Part shown: piece by piece, positions 22,029 to 32,873 of the stretch | Position numbering within the stretch: the stretch's first letter is position 1 | How the letters are laid out: every line of letters begins with the position of its first letter | Assembly (NCBI GenBank): GCA_016630955.3 | Contig: CM049998.1 | Coordinates: 434,001 to 498,000, forward strand | DNA from: Didymella arachidicola | Lineage: Eukaryota > Ascomycota > Dothideomycetes > Pleosporales > Didymellaceae | DNA length: 64,000 nt | Direction: 5' to 3' | Program-made: the position numbers and the translations under genes | Notes under the pieces: model-generated | Seen by the model: the letters and a program-made list of their open reading frames with translations, nothing else | Database searches by the model: none | What the model was told of the DNA's origin: nothing

Positions 22029-25000
22029 ATCTTGAATTGCCGTCGCACGTGCCAGTATTGTTTTCGCTGGGGTATATCAAGCTGCTCTTCATACTACACT
22101 CCAACTACCTTAACGAAATGACGATCAACCTCGTGGTTTTGACACCCTTCGACCCATCTAGACGTAGACCACACTGACCTGATCTATGAGGACAAACCTA
22201 CGAAGCAGAAAGGGAAGGCTTTGAAGCCTTGAGATGCAGAAAATTAGAGCGACCACCAAGTGTGTAGGTACGAGTCAGTATAGTTACAGTCGAGTGTTGG
22301 ACATGACGGACACAACGTGCGCCATTCCATGAATTAGCGGAGAAGTAGATATGACGATAGTCTTGATACCTTTCGATCTAAGTGGACGATAAGGCAGAAC
22401 AGTGGTGTGATAGACCCGACGCTGAGATGAACTTATTTGTGCTGTCAGCCAACACGAATTTGGAAGCTTCTTTCGAAGACATCAGATCAACACTGTTGTG
22501 TTTTCGACTCGGCACCACATGGTCCCTTACCATGAGATGTGTGGAAACACGTGTAAGGGGTTGGAACTACCTATCTTTAAGAATTGTGAAATCTGTATTG
22601 GTAAAGCGGTGCTTTTATCTTCTCGATCTCCACATTGCTGAGAGTCGAGGAGAAGAAAACACTTGAGAAAATTAACGATCTAAATTGAAAGGAAGCAGAA
22701 GTTGTGAGTGTTTTCACGGCCATTATCAATAAGCACGAGGCTAGATCATTTTATTATCTGTGTTCGGCATTTGGGTGTTCGAAATGAGGGAAGTAGTCGA
22801 CATGGAAGCTTGTTCGAAGCCTTCAAAATATCATAATCGGCAATGGCAGTACAAAATTACCTCAGCTTGGACTACATAACTATTCCACACGTGTTTCTGA
22901 GCCGATCTTCTCCAAAAACGCTCGTAGAACCTTTATGCAATGATGAATCGGTGCACATGAGTCTTGCCCTGGCAGTCTAGCATGTTGTCACACAGATGCT
23001 CTTCCTGAATGGATTCTGAGACCTCCAAAGGCAACCAAACCGCATCAATAACTTCCGTGGATATACGGGATGCAGTGTCTTACGTGCGATGAGTATGACC
23101 AGGGTGGTCAGTGGTGCTTGGTTCAACTTGCCCCTTTAAGTAAGCAGGCTCTTGTCTGTCAATTCCAGCGTGTCACCTGTCACTGCCCTTTTCGGTCTGC
23201 TGCGACGCGTTGGGCTGCACATGCCCGAGTGGTCCCCGACGGCGCTTCGAGCGAAGTACATGTGTGAGGGTAGTATGCATTCGCTAATGAAGGCTGCTTT
23301 CCGTTGACAATACTGCAACTTCGGGAGCTCGAGGCTTCGCGGGGCAAGGTGAGAGCCGCTCATTTGCTCCCTAATTCAATGCTCATACGCAAGGCCTGTG
23401 AATTAATGACGCTGTTCACATTTAATCAGGGTAAAGAAAACAAAGATTGTCCAAGATCTCACCCAGGCTGGACTGCCTTGCGTCACAGCTGCCATGCCAG
23501 AGGCCAGTCACGACACCCAGCGCTTGGAGTCATTTCCACTCTCCAGTCCCGGTACGACATGCATTGACATTCGTGCAGGTCTGTGGCTCGCTAATTACTG
23601 TGTCACAGACCCACGGCGCCTCTGCTGGGATTGCGGTTGATGCGCGACAGGGGAGCGTGGGAGATCGCTGACAAGGTGTGCAGGGGTCGTGCAGAATGTG
23701 AGAAGGTGTCGCAGGACATATGAGGGTCTGATATGGTCTGGGTAAATGGATAGCAGTGCCGAGTAACTGGTATGTGGCTGCACCTGGGGGCAAAAGTTGG
23801 AAATATAGGTGATCAGCAGGGGTGTCGAGCCGGTAACAGCCATTTGACCAGTGTTCTATTGGGATCATACACAATAAGTTGCGGTGCCAGCTGAAGCGCT
23901 GGGTGAATGCGACAGATGCAGAAGTAATTGCCGAGCCGTTCATGCTTGCAGCCGACTGTTTGGTTTCAATTGTGTTTCACGAGGTGGAGAGAACGCCTCG
24001 GCACCTGTGAAGATCTTGACATTATCCGAGTCGGCTTGCTCCAGTTCCCAATACTAGGCTTAGTCTCAGAGATATTGGTCGTGAGTGCGCATCGTGGAAA
24101 ATGTCTCTCGCGTGGAGGTGATGTTTGCGCAGCATTGTTATCTTGTCTGGGGTACCTGGGTAAGTATAGTTTTGGAGCCCGGGATTCGCATAACTTCCTT
24201 TCTGATTTATTGGATTCCTTTGGACGTAGTCTGCGGCTCTGCTGCGATGCACCAAGATCACTGGTACTCATAATGAACCTTGAGCTTAGCCGGTCCGACT
24301 TTCATCCTGACAACACGTGCGGCGAATCTGACATGTTCTCTGTCGATCATTCGTTTCTTTTTGACTCGATATTTAGCTCACCGGAGAACAGCCCGTCCCT
24401 TCACGGACCGTTGATCTCCATAATAGTAGCGCAGAAGTCTATTCTCGTCAGTGAAGGAAATAAGGTTTATCGATGCTGAAAAGCGTTGAAAGCGTTGAAC
24501 TCTCACGGTCTGACAACGGTGTTGCAGCACTGCCAGCATATCATCTTATGAGACAGATGTGCCGCGTATTCGTGTGCATGATTAACTTTGTCGTTGATAG
24601 TGAAGCTGGTTGGATCCGCCAGCAAAGCGGCACCGGAAACTCTGCGGGAGTTACCGAACAAGGCAGTCGCCATGGTTCCTTCTCAGAAGAAGATACGGAT
24701 GCGGACCATCATCTCGACAGTGACATATCAGATACTCGAGAGTAGTGGTGGAGGTAGGCACATCCTGGTCGGAGGCGGGCGGCGATAGTAGCGCGCATTG
24801 ACCATCCAATCACCGACTGGTGAGGCCTCAGACGCGCCTGAACCTCAGACACCTCACTCCTGAGCGGTCTCATGCCTCGGACGGATGGAGCACAGCGTTC
24901 GCAGCCATGACGAGCTTTGTCTTTGCTTTGTTCTATCCCTTGTACGGCTAAATCATCCAACAGCTGTCAAGGAGAGGTTCCTCAGCCGCCGGACTGCAGC

Positions 25001-25480
25001 AACAAGCGCCTTTGGTGGCCGGACTTTGCAATCCCCATCGCCTCGACAAAGCACAGCGTCGCGCCATGTCCGGAATCGACTCCTGCGTGCCACAGACCTC
25101 AAATCGAGGCTGCTTGTCTTTCTCAACTAACACGTTAGCTGCGTTACCCCAGCGAACCGCTACGGGGATGTTGCACTGATGTTGCCGAGTTTGATGACAT
25201 GTTTCACGCGGGCGACGAGGAACGCCTGTCGAGGACGCTGGCTGCCAGGTCAAAAGGGTCGCACAGGGCTGCCCACGCATAATAACATTGCAGACTCTAC
25301 CAGCCTAAGACTTATTTTGGGAGCCTTATATGTGTTTGCAGCGCATCCTGATCGCCTTGAGGTCGTTGTTCGTACGTCTCAAGTACTAATTTATTCCGTA
25401 CTTCTGGTCAAGGATCAGTACCGATCTCGATCTCGATCACCTCGTTCTATACAAATCACTCCTTTACTGTATTGTCTGAT
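22029..25480. other. Gene-poor interval of about 3.4 kb
   Basis: Open frames reach 183 codons (23928-24479), but that one opens with TTG, overlaps open frames on the other strand and has no recognisable motif. The part at 22.3-22.9 kb reads more AT-rich than the flanking genes. I find no TIRs, long terminal repeats or transposase remnants by eye, and no RNA gene I can support. It may be decayed sequence or simply a long intergenic region before the secreted-protein gene. Confidence 0.4.
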
Positions 25481-26353
25481 ATGCTCTCACGATCGTTCTT
25501 TGTTTCGTTTATCTACGCGACGTCGCTGGCTGCTGCTGCGAGTCAGAAATGCTACAGCCTTACTGGCACAACACTCGACGACACCTTTGCGCCATGTAAT
25601 CCAACCGCTAAGCATAGTGGCTGTTGCGCCACAAATAAGGTGTCTGGAGCTGATATATGCTTGGATAGCGGCCTGTGTATGGCAACGCAGAACGAGTTCA
25701 TGGGCACCATTTGGCAGCCTGGATGTACCGACTCGACTGGCAAAGCGATCGAATGTCCACAGCTCTGTCCGGGTAGTACGTAAAGTCAGATCGAACCATC
25801 CTGAGGAAGTTGTTCACTAACATGGGTCACAGTGAACAACAATTTCGCTGGATCAAATCCGGTAACTGCGTGGAATATCCAAACGTGTGACTTTGGCACG
25901 TATTGCTGCAGGGCGATCAACGACCGACGCAACTGTTGCAACAATACGACGGCACCAAGGTTCACCACAAAATCCATCGGTGCTCTGCAGTTGCAGACTT
26001 CTTCGACTGTGTCGTCATCAGACTCGACCATTTCCTCGGCAGTATCGACTACCTCACCGCCCAACCTCCAAGAAGCAGCTCTTACCTCCAACGCAGATGT
26101 CTGTAAGAGTGAGACGCACAAAATAGCTGTCGTTGGCGGCGTACTTGGAAGTATACTTGGCTCCGCTGTAGTAGGCTTGTTGGTTCTTTCATACTGGATG
26201 TGGAAACGAGAGCAGCGACAGCGCAAGTTGAAGCAGCACTACGAGGAGCAATTCGCGCAGACATGGGCATATCGCAAGGCTATGGCAGCCAGTACGACCT
26301 CGATGAAGACCGATACTCATGAGGAGTTTGTGGGAAAATCGGATCGGAGCTAG
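25481..26353 (+). CDS. Putative cell-surface protein: signal peptide, Cys-rich ectodomain, single TM helix
   Basis: Two exons (25481-25775 and 25833-26353) encode 271 aa. Residues 1-20 (MLSRSFFVSFIYATSLAAAA) look like a signal peptide. About 120 residues with many cysteines follow (SGCCATNK, CLDSGLCM, CDFGTYCC, NCCNNT), then a Ser/Thr-rich stalk. A membrane helix comes next (AVVGGVLGSILGSAVVGLLV) and a basic cytosolic start (KREQRQRK). This architecture is common among fungal surface proteins and putative wall sensors; I cannot name a function. Two donors three bases apart (25773 or 25776) both keep frame; I chose the better consensus, GTACGT. Transposon A begins 26 bp after the stop codon. 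Confidence 0.75.
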
Positions 26354-26381
26354 ATGTTTGATTAGCACTGGCGAGGAGATA

Positions 26382-26450
26382 ACGTACATGTACAACGAGC
26401 GGACCGGTCAACGAGCGGGCCACTTTTGCCAAGACCACACCAAAACTCCC
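26382..26450. repeat. Left TIR of transposon A
   Basis: 69 bp identical, in inverted orientation, to 28177-28245. It contains CAACGAGCGG twice as a direct repeat, separated by ACCGGT; the pair is a plausible transposase-binding site. Confidence 0.95.
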
Positions 26451-26512
26451 CCTATTATGGCCCAAAACACTACAAACTGGCGCTGCATAAGGCAAAACAA
26501 GCTGTAATATTA

Positions 26513-28165
26513 CTAAGAGACCTCTTCTACAGCATTCTTGCACGTTCGCGCGTTGTGCCCACTCTCTCCGCACCGTCCACAGCGTCGTTGGGATGGTTCA
26601 CCTCCTTCAGCCCGAACCTGCTTCTTTGCCTTCTTACCATCACTACGCGCGCTAAACTCCTGCAGAGCAGCTATCCGCTGGCCCTCTTCAACCGCAAGGC
26701 TTCCCTTAGCTTGAATACGCTTTCTTTTGTGCGATTTACGTCGCGTGGCGGCCTTATTAGCCGCTCGAAGCTCAGTAATCTCCTGTTGTGCCAAAACCAG
26801 CTTGTGCGCAATAATTGCTGCCCCCTTTGAGACCTTCTCAAACGCTTCAACTATAGAGGTTGGTGAGCTATTAACATGCGTCTGAATCCTCTTCTTCACA
26901 AGCGTTGATTGCGACCCAAATTCCAGGGTATTGCTTGGGGTTTGCGACTGCCAGAGCGGGCTGTTTTGGGGGAGTGGTGGCGATGGGGTGCGCAGCTTCA
27001 CATCCAGGGCCAATATGACGCGATCTGGGGCAAAGGGAGCCAATCCGGCCCCTCGGAACCCTCCTTGAATGTTGCTAGGGGTAATAGCTTTCTTGTGAGC
27101 CGCTACAAAGCATGGGAGGAACTCCTGCTTTGTAATGTGGTTGATCCGGTTGCGCATAAGCTCATTAACCTCAACCCCGTACGCCTTCTTCAGAGGGCCA
27201 AAACAACCCACATCAAGTGGCTGAAGGAGGTGCGATGAGTGCGGAGGCATGCATAGGATCACAATCTTCTGATCCTTGCAGTATTGCGTGAATTCTGGAG
27301 TGTTGTGGCTCCCATGACCGTCAATAATCAGCAACCGGTGGCTGCCAACAGTGCGCGCCTTTGTATACCTGTCAAAGTGCTTCAACCAGTCAAAACCAAG
27401 CTCATTGGTAGTCCAGCCGTTCTCAGAGATGGCAATACTCCAATCTTGGGGCAGGTTGTTGTCCTTGTACCAGCTGGACTGGTGTTGGCGGGCTTTGAAG
27501 ATGATGTAGGGTGGAATAGCCCATCCTGTGGCATTAATGCCCTCAATGACTGTTACCCACTCCCGGTTGCCTGGCTGGACCTGCTTTGCTCGTCCTAGTT
27601 TCTCTGCATCTGTTACAACAACTCCGGTGGATATCTGGCCCATCATGAAGCCTGTCTCGTCAAAGTTGTACGTGTCGTTGTCCTGGATGCCATACTTGAC
27701 TTTGGTAGTAGCTACAAGGTTGAACCAGCCCTGTATAACCTCAGGGTCCTCGCAGAGGGCTCGCTTGTAGTCATACTTGCGATTAAAAACTGTTTTGAGC
27801 TCCTCCTGACGCGAAACAAACCTGCTGGCCCACCTTGGGCCAACAGGGGCCAAACTGCGCTCTTTCAGCAGAGAATTGGCCATATCAGCCACAAATTCAA
27901 GCCGGGGGGACTCTCCTCGCGTAACCAGCTCAAGTATGCGCATAACAATCACCTGCTCCTCAGCGCTGGTTAGATTCCGTAAGTTGGCCATAATATTAAC
28001 GCGTGAAGGTCGTCCAGCGCGTCGTTGGTGTAGTGTAGTTCGAGAGACGCTGTAGATAGCTGCAGCGCGTCGCTCTGAGAGATTCGCGTCTTGTTTGAGA
28101 GCTTGGAGCGCAAGCTGTATCTGACGCTCGTTTGACGCGTTAAACTGTACTTGTTGTGGAGGCAT
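26513..28165 (-). CDS. Fot1/pogo-type DDE transposase with C-terminal zinc knuckle
   Basis: A single open frame of 550 aa from the ATG at 28165; the frame stays open into the TIR but there is no reason to start there. In order: an N-terminal psq-like helix-turn-helix (RQIQLALQALKQ, RRAAAIYSVSRTTL), a CENP-B-type DNA-binding region (EEQVIVMRILELVTRGESPR to RWASRFVSR), and the DDE catalytic domain. The acidic residues are visible in YNFDETGFMMG, LLIIDGHGSHN and LQPLDVGCFGPLKK. A Lys/Arg-rich segment and a CCHC knuckle (CGRCGESGHNARTC) close the protein. It would bind the TIRs and cut and paste the element into TA sites. Confidence 0.95.
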   Translation of the reverse strand: MPPQQVQFNASNERQIQLALQALKQDANLSERRAAAIYSVSRTTLHQRRAGRPSRVNIMANLRNLTSAEEQVIVMRILELVTRGESPRLEFVADMANSLLKERSLAPVGPRWASRFVSRQEELKTVFNRKYDYKRALCEDPEVIQGWFNLVATTKVKYGIQDNDTYNFDETGFMMGQISTGVVVTDAEKLGRAKQVQPGNREWVTVIEGINATGWAIPPYIIFKARQHQSSWYKDNNLPQDWSIAISENGWTTNELGFDWLKHFDRYTKARTVGSHRLLIIDGHGSHNTPEFTQYCKDQKIVILCMPPHSSHLLQPLDVGCFGPLKKAYGVEVNELMRNRINHITKQEFLPCFVAAHKKAITPSNIQGGFRGAGLAPFAPDRVILALDVKLRTPSPPLPQNSPLWQSQTPSNTLEFGSQSTLVKKRIQTHVNSSPTSIVEAFEKVSKGAAIIAHKLVLAQQEITELRAANKAATRRKSHKRKRIQAKGSLAVEEGQRIAALQEFSARSDGKKAKKQVRAEGGEPSQRRCGRCGESGHNARTCKNAVEEVS

Positions 28166-28176
28166 TAGTGTAGGGA

Positions 28177-28245
28177 GGGAGTTTTGGTGTGGTCTTGGCA
28201 AAAGTGGCCCGCTCGTTGACCGGTCCGCTCGTTGTACATGTACGT
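28177..28245. repeat. Right TIR of transposon A
   Basis: Perfect inverted copy of 26382-26450, followed by the TA duplication at 28246-28247. It ends 11 bp upstream of the transposase start codon. Confidence 0.95.
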
Positions 28246-28365
28246 TAGATATATTTCGTTTGTACGATGATTCCACGGGTCCGTACCATAATACGGCTAA
28301 CGAGGCACCTTCGGAATTCGGACGTAACGGGCTTCGGGCCTTCTTGTTTTCGAGCGGATACCCTA

Positions 28366-28430
28366 ACGTAGTTTACAAGCGAGCGACGCGTACAAGCGAG
28401 CGACGCACCCCACCAAACTTAAGCACCTCT
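28366..28430. repeat. Left TIR of transposon B
   Basis: 65 bp, inverted copy of 30156-30220 with one A/G difference. It contains the 15-mer ACAAGCGAGCGACGC twice in direct orientation, spaced by GT. Confidence 0.93.
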
Positions 28431-28486
28431 GCAGACGTGTATCTCAACAACGCAATAAAATAATAGATAGCTATTAACATAACAGA

Positions 28487-30130
28487 TTAAGTAGTAGCTA
28501 TAGGCTCTTTCTTACACGTACGTGAGTTATGACCACGCTCTCTACACCTCTTGCAGCGCGCAAGAGACTGACGACTAACGCCTGATTGCTCTCCTCTCTG
28601 ACGCTCCTCACAGGCAATCTGCTGCTTAGCCTTACATTGGGTGAGTATATCCTCTCCAGCTCCCTGTGTTAACACTCCTTGATGTTGTATACGCTTTTTC
28701 TTGCGTTGTTTACGCTCAGACGCTGCCTTATTAGCCTTCTTAAGGCTGGTAATCCGATCGCGCATTAGCTCAGCAGACAGCATCATCATCTCTGCCCCCT
28801 TCTTGAGCTGGTCAATTGCTTCAATAATTGAGGCTGGCGACGAGCTCTTGTGCTTGCGTACACGCTCACGTATAAGCGTTGACTGAGCTTCAAGCTCACG
28901 TATGTTGCTTGGTGTACGAGCCTCCCACAGAGTGTTGATCAGAGCTGCTGGTGGAGTCGGCGTACGAAGCTGCACGTCAAGCTTTGATAGGACTGCGTCT
29001 GGCTGGTGTGGGACAAGACCTGCTCCTTGAAAAGCTGATCGTATATTGGCTGGTGTAAACGATCGATCGTACGCTGCCTTAAGAGCTGGCAGAAACTCAA
29101 GCTTGGTGACGTGGTTGATATGGTCGCGGATCAGGCTCTCAATCTCACGGCTGTACGCGCGCTTCAATGGCGAGAAACAGCCAACGTCAAGAGGCTGGAG
29201 AAGGTGAGATGAGTGAGGCGGCATGCAGAGCGTGTAGATGTTGTTCTCCTTGCAGATCTCCTGGAACTTAAGAGAGTGGTGACTCTCATGGCCATCAAGG
29301 ATGAGCAGCCGACGTGCTCCTACTGTACGAGCCTTTGTATGAGCGTTGAAGTGCTCTAGCCACTCTACTCCTAGCTCGTTGGTAGTCCAGCCGTTGTCGC
29401 TGACTGCGATCGCCCAGTCGCGTGGGATTGCTGTGTCTTCATACCAGGCAGAGAGGTGGTACTGGCCAGTTAAGATGATGAACGGTGGGATAGAACAACC
29501 AGCAGCGTTGATGCCAGCAATCAGCGTCGCCCACTCACGATTACCTGGCGGGAGAGCCTTTGGCCGGCCTCTTCTCTCTGACCCCGTCACGACAAGCTGC
29601 GTCGTAATCTTGCCCATCATGAAGCCAGCTTCGTCAAAGTTCTAGACGTCATCATCACAGATGCCGTACTTGGCTTTTGTCTGCTCTACAAGCTCAAACC
29701 AGCTCTTAATTAGGACTGGATCCTCACACAGAGCTCTCTGCCTATCGTACGCGCGATTGAAACGCGTCGTAAGAGCGTCTGTACGTTTGACAAAGTTGCG
29801 CGCCCATTGAACGCCGACCTGACCAGCCCTGTGCGCAGCCAGCAGTCTATCAGCCATATCGCGTACAGCAGCGTACGTAGGCGCAAATCCACGCACGTCA
29901 AGGTCAAGTATATAGCTGACTATCACCTCCTCTTCTCGCTCAGTCAGCTTCTTTGAGTTGGGCTGGCAATCGCGTCGGGCAGGCCGGCCAGCGCGTCGGT
30001 GGCGGAGCGTCGCTTCAGGTACGCTGTAGACAGCAGCAGCGCGTCGATTAGCTGCAAATTGACGTTTATTAATAGACAAGATAGCAAGCTGAATATCTGC
30101 TTCATTTGAATGTGTTTGCTTTACGCTACG
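28487..30130 (-). pseudogene. Fot1/pogo-type transposase with one internal stop and no usable ATG
   Basis: One frame runs from about 30130 to the stop at 28487 and aligns by eye along its whole length with the transposon A protein. Shared features include NRRAAAVYSVPEATLRHRRAGRP, GFMMGK, LLILDGHESHHS, LQPLDVGCFSPLKRAY and the C-terminal CCHC knuckle CKRCRERGHNSRTC. A TAG at 29642-29644 interrupts it just before the first catalytic aspartate (NFDEAG), where element A has Tyr. A Tyr codon to TAG is a transversion, so not a C-to-T RIP change. No ATG occurs in frame before the CENP-B-like region. It may still be mobilised in trans. Confidence 0.9.
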
Positions 30131-30155
30131 TTGAGCCGTTGTACGTCGAGATCAA

Positions 30156-30220
30156 AGAGGTGCTCAAGTTTGGTGGGGTGCGTCGCTCGCTTGTACGCGT
30201 CGCTCGCTTGTAAACTACGT
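30156..30220. repeat. Right TIR of transposon B
   Basis: Inverted copy of 28366-28430 with one mismatch, followed by TA. Confidence 0.93.
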
Positions 30221-30446
30221 TATTCTTATCAGCGATTGTATGTTTTGTTGGATGCAATGCGTCGAGTTGACCCCGTGAGCTGTAGTCTGCCTCAAGTTAG
30301 GTGATACATCTGACATGTTCACGCCAGATCGTGCCGATGGCGTTGAAATCTCGCGCCGAAATCTGTTTAAAGGCGACTCTGTCAGACAAACACTAGTAAT
30401 GCATCTCCTCTTCTAATCAACAAACTCATCTACATCTCGGCCGAGG

Positions 30447-30604
30447 TATAAGAGGGGTGCATGAATGAGTGAGAAAACGAGGGCCGGTGTCGATCGCAGA
30501 ACAACCAATAAGGGCCGTTCCATGTAGGTACTGGCTATTCAGAAACCTCGAGAAACGTCTGTGGGCCACCTCGTATTCTCACTCATTTATGCACCCCCCT
30601 TGTA
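30447..30604. repeat. MITE-like inverted-repeat element, about 158 bp
   Basis: Arms 30447-30482 and 30569-30604 are inverted copies of each other over 36 bp with four mismatches; the core is GGGGTGCAT, then AATGAGTGAGAA. The 86-bp centre has no open frame. TA at each outer end fits a TA target duplication. The arms do not match the TIRs of transposons A or B. Size and structure suggest a non-autonomous DNA element. Confidence 0.65.
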
Positions 30605-31116
30605 TGTTGTCCGTCAGAGGTGGCATGCAGGGCGGATGATCCGCCAAGCAGATGCCGCTCTGTGGGGATCGGGTTACGGAGATAACACCACTAAGGGAGC
30701 ATGGAAGGCAGCGTCAGTGACAACAACGGTGCAGCCCACAGTACTCAACATGCTTGGAGAATACGTTCAAATATCCGACAGGACGTGATGCTGTCTGAGG
30801 TGCGTACTGCTGTTTTCAAAGTGGCGCAGGGGCAGCGTCGCTCAGCCTTACGTCAATGCAGCCCCGTGAAAGCGCGTCGCGGATGGTCGGCCAAGTCAAG
30901 ACGGCCAAATAGACCATACAATTGCGCAATGACGCGGCCCAAAGGACCGGAAGTTAGAATCGAATAAGACAGTCTGTTGGTACCTGCTATGTTTGTTATA
31001 TCACAGATCTCTCCTTCCTGTTCAACTTACATTCCCACGAAACGATTTCTCGGATCTCTACCGAACGCTCAGACTTCTTCCCACTGACCTAACAATCGGA
31101 CCCTGGTCGACAGTCG
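30605..31116. other. Intergenic, promoter side of MFS gene
   Basis: No gene seen. Two overlapping plus-strand open frames of 75-88 codons lack motifs. It presumably holds the promoter of the transporter starting at 31117. Confidence 0.5.
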
Positions 31117-32781
31117 ATGGAGAAAGATCCTGAGTCTGGCCGCTCTGGCCATATCTCACACTTCAAGAGAGTCCTTCACCAAGGAGTGCTCAACGACAAC
31201 ATCATTAATCACCCATACAAAGGATCCGGTACTGAAAATGACCCTTTCCTGGTCGTGTGGATCGATGATGATCCCGTCAACCCGATGAACTATTCGACGG
31301 CAAAGAGATGGACTATCACGATGCTGGTTGCGGTTGCAACACTGGCCGTAACCTTCGCCTCCTCAGCATACTCCGGTGGCCTCGTTCAGATTCTGCAAGA
31401 GTTCCGCGTTGCACAGATCATCGGTACACTGGGCGTTTCACTGTTCGTTCTTGGTTTTGCCATCGGGCCATTGCTATGGGCTCCTCTAAGTGGTAAGTAC
31501 TTCAGCGTCTAATGTCTATAAGTCGTACGACCCTAACATTGTTCAGAACTGTACGGTCGCCAGTACCTCTTCTTCGTCCCATACATGCTTCTTACTGTCT
31601 TCAATGCCGGTGCTGCGGACTCGCAGAACATTGAAACCCTGATCATCTTGAGGTTTTTTGCTGGCTCCTTCGGCTCTGCACCAATAACGAACGCTGGCGG
31701 CGTCATTGCAGATATGTTTCCTGCATCTCACAGAGGCTTGGCGATGAGTATCTTTGCCGCTGCTCCATTTTTGGGTCCAGTAACTGGTCCTATCGGTAAG
31801 TACCTCCATCTTTGAACAGAGTCTCGTGAAGCGTTATAACATCCAACAGTCGGCGGATTTGTCGGCCAATCCGTTGGTTGGCGCTGGGTCGAAGGCGTCA
31901 CGGCCATCTTCACTGGCGTCTTGTGGCTCGTCTGTACCTTCCTCGTGCCCGAAACCTACGCCCCAGTTTTGCTACGCAAGCGAGCAGCAGCTCTTTCCAA
32001 GAAGACCGGACAAGTCTACAAGAGCAAGTCCGACGTTGAGCAGGGTACCAAGTCCATTGGTACAGCGTTCAAGACCGCTCTCACTCGACCATGGATTCTA
32101 CTTTTCCGCGAACCCATCGTCCTCCTTCTTTCCATCTATATGGCTGTCATCTACGGGACGCTGTATATGCTTTTCGCCGCCTTCCCTATCGTCTTCCAGC
32201 AGGGCCGCGGATGGTCGCAAGGTATTGGCGGTCTTGCATTCATCGGTGTCGCTGTTGGTATGACTGCAGCTGTGTGCTACTCCATCTGGGACAACAAGCG
32301 TTACAACAAGGTCATCGAGGCATCACCCTCGGGTATTGCCGCACCTGAAGCCCGACTCCCGCCTGCCCTTGTAGGGTCCATTGCTATGCCGATCGGTCTC
32401 TTCTGGTTTGCATGGACCAACTCACCAAGCATCCACTGGGTTGTGAGTATCATGGCTGGCGCGCCATTCGGTTTTGGCATGGTCTTGGTTTTCCTCACTA
32501 TCCTGAACTACCTCATCGATTCGTACCTGATCTACGCAGCGTCTGTTCTTGCTGCCAACTCAGTTCTTAGATCGCTATTTGGCGCTGCATTTCCCTTGTT
32601 CACTAGCTACATGTATGCCAATCTTGGTATACATTGGGCTTCCACAATTCCAGCGTTTTTAGCGCTGGCTTGTGTACCATTCCCTTTCTTGCTCTATAAG
32701 TATGGCGCCGCGATTCGCCAGCGCTGTAAGTTCGCTGCAGAGGCTGCGGCGTTCTTGGAGAAGCTGCAGCAAACAGGTTAG
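31117..32781 (+). CDS. MFS transporter, DHA1-like multidrug/polyamine type
   Basis: Three exons (31117-31492, 31547-31795, 31850-32781) encode 518 aa with about 12 hydrophobic segments. The entry motif NPMNYSTAKRWTITML, the loop WAPLSELYGRQYLF created by the first splice, LIILRFFAGSFGSAP, and GPIVGGFVGQSVGWRWVEG created by the second splice are typical of fungal DHA1 drug:H+ antiporters. The N-terminal 60 residues are polar and cytosolic. The substrate cannot be told from sequence. It converges on the HET-domain gene with 92 bp between them. Confidence 0.92.
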
Positions 32782-32873
32782 ATAAAGGCTCTACGAGCAA
32801 CATAGACAATGACAGATATAATATACAGTGCCCAACAATACGGTGTTGAAACTCATAACTGAAGTATTCTATA

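Larger units (their letters stand above)
26382..28245 (-). mobile_element. Transposon A: complete Fot1/pogo-type DNA transposon, 1864 bp
   Basis: Bounded by 69-bp perfect inverted repeats (26382-26450 and 28177-28245) that begin ACGTACATGTAC. It is flanked by a TA dinucleotide on each side (26380-26381 and 28246-28247), the target duplication expected for Tc1/mariner/pogo elements. It carries one intact transposase gene on the minus strand. The two TIRs are identical and the reading frame is free of stops, so the insertion looks young and shows no obvious mutational silencing. Confidence 0.96.
28366..30220 (-). mobile_element. Transposon B: related Fot1/pogo-type element with a broken transposase, 1855 bp
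   Basis: Inverted repeats of 65 bp with one mismatch (28366-28430 and 30156-30220) start ACGTAGTTTACAAGCGAGCG and are flanked by TA on both sides (28364-28365 and 30221-30222). Length, orientation and gene layout match transposon A, but TIR sequence and protein differ clearly, so it is a separate family and not a duplicate. It lies 116 bp (excluding the TA duplications) from A. Its transposase carries a stop codon. Confidence 0.95.

Noticed and set aside
23928..24479. 183-codon plus-strand open frame
   Set aside because: Begins with TTG, overlaps open frames on the other strand and shows no motif.
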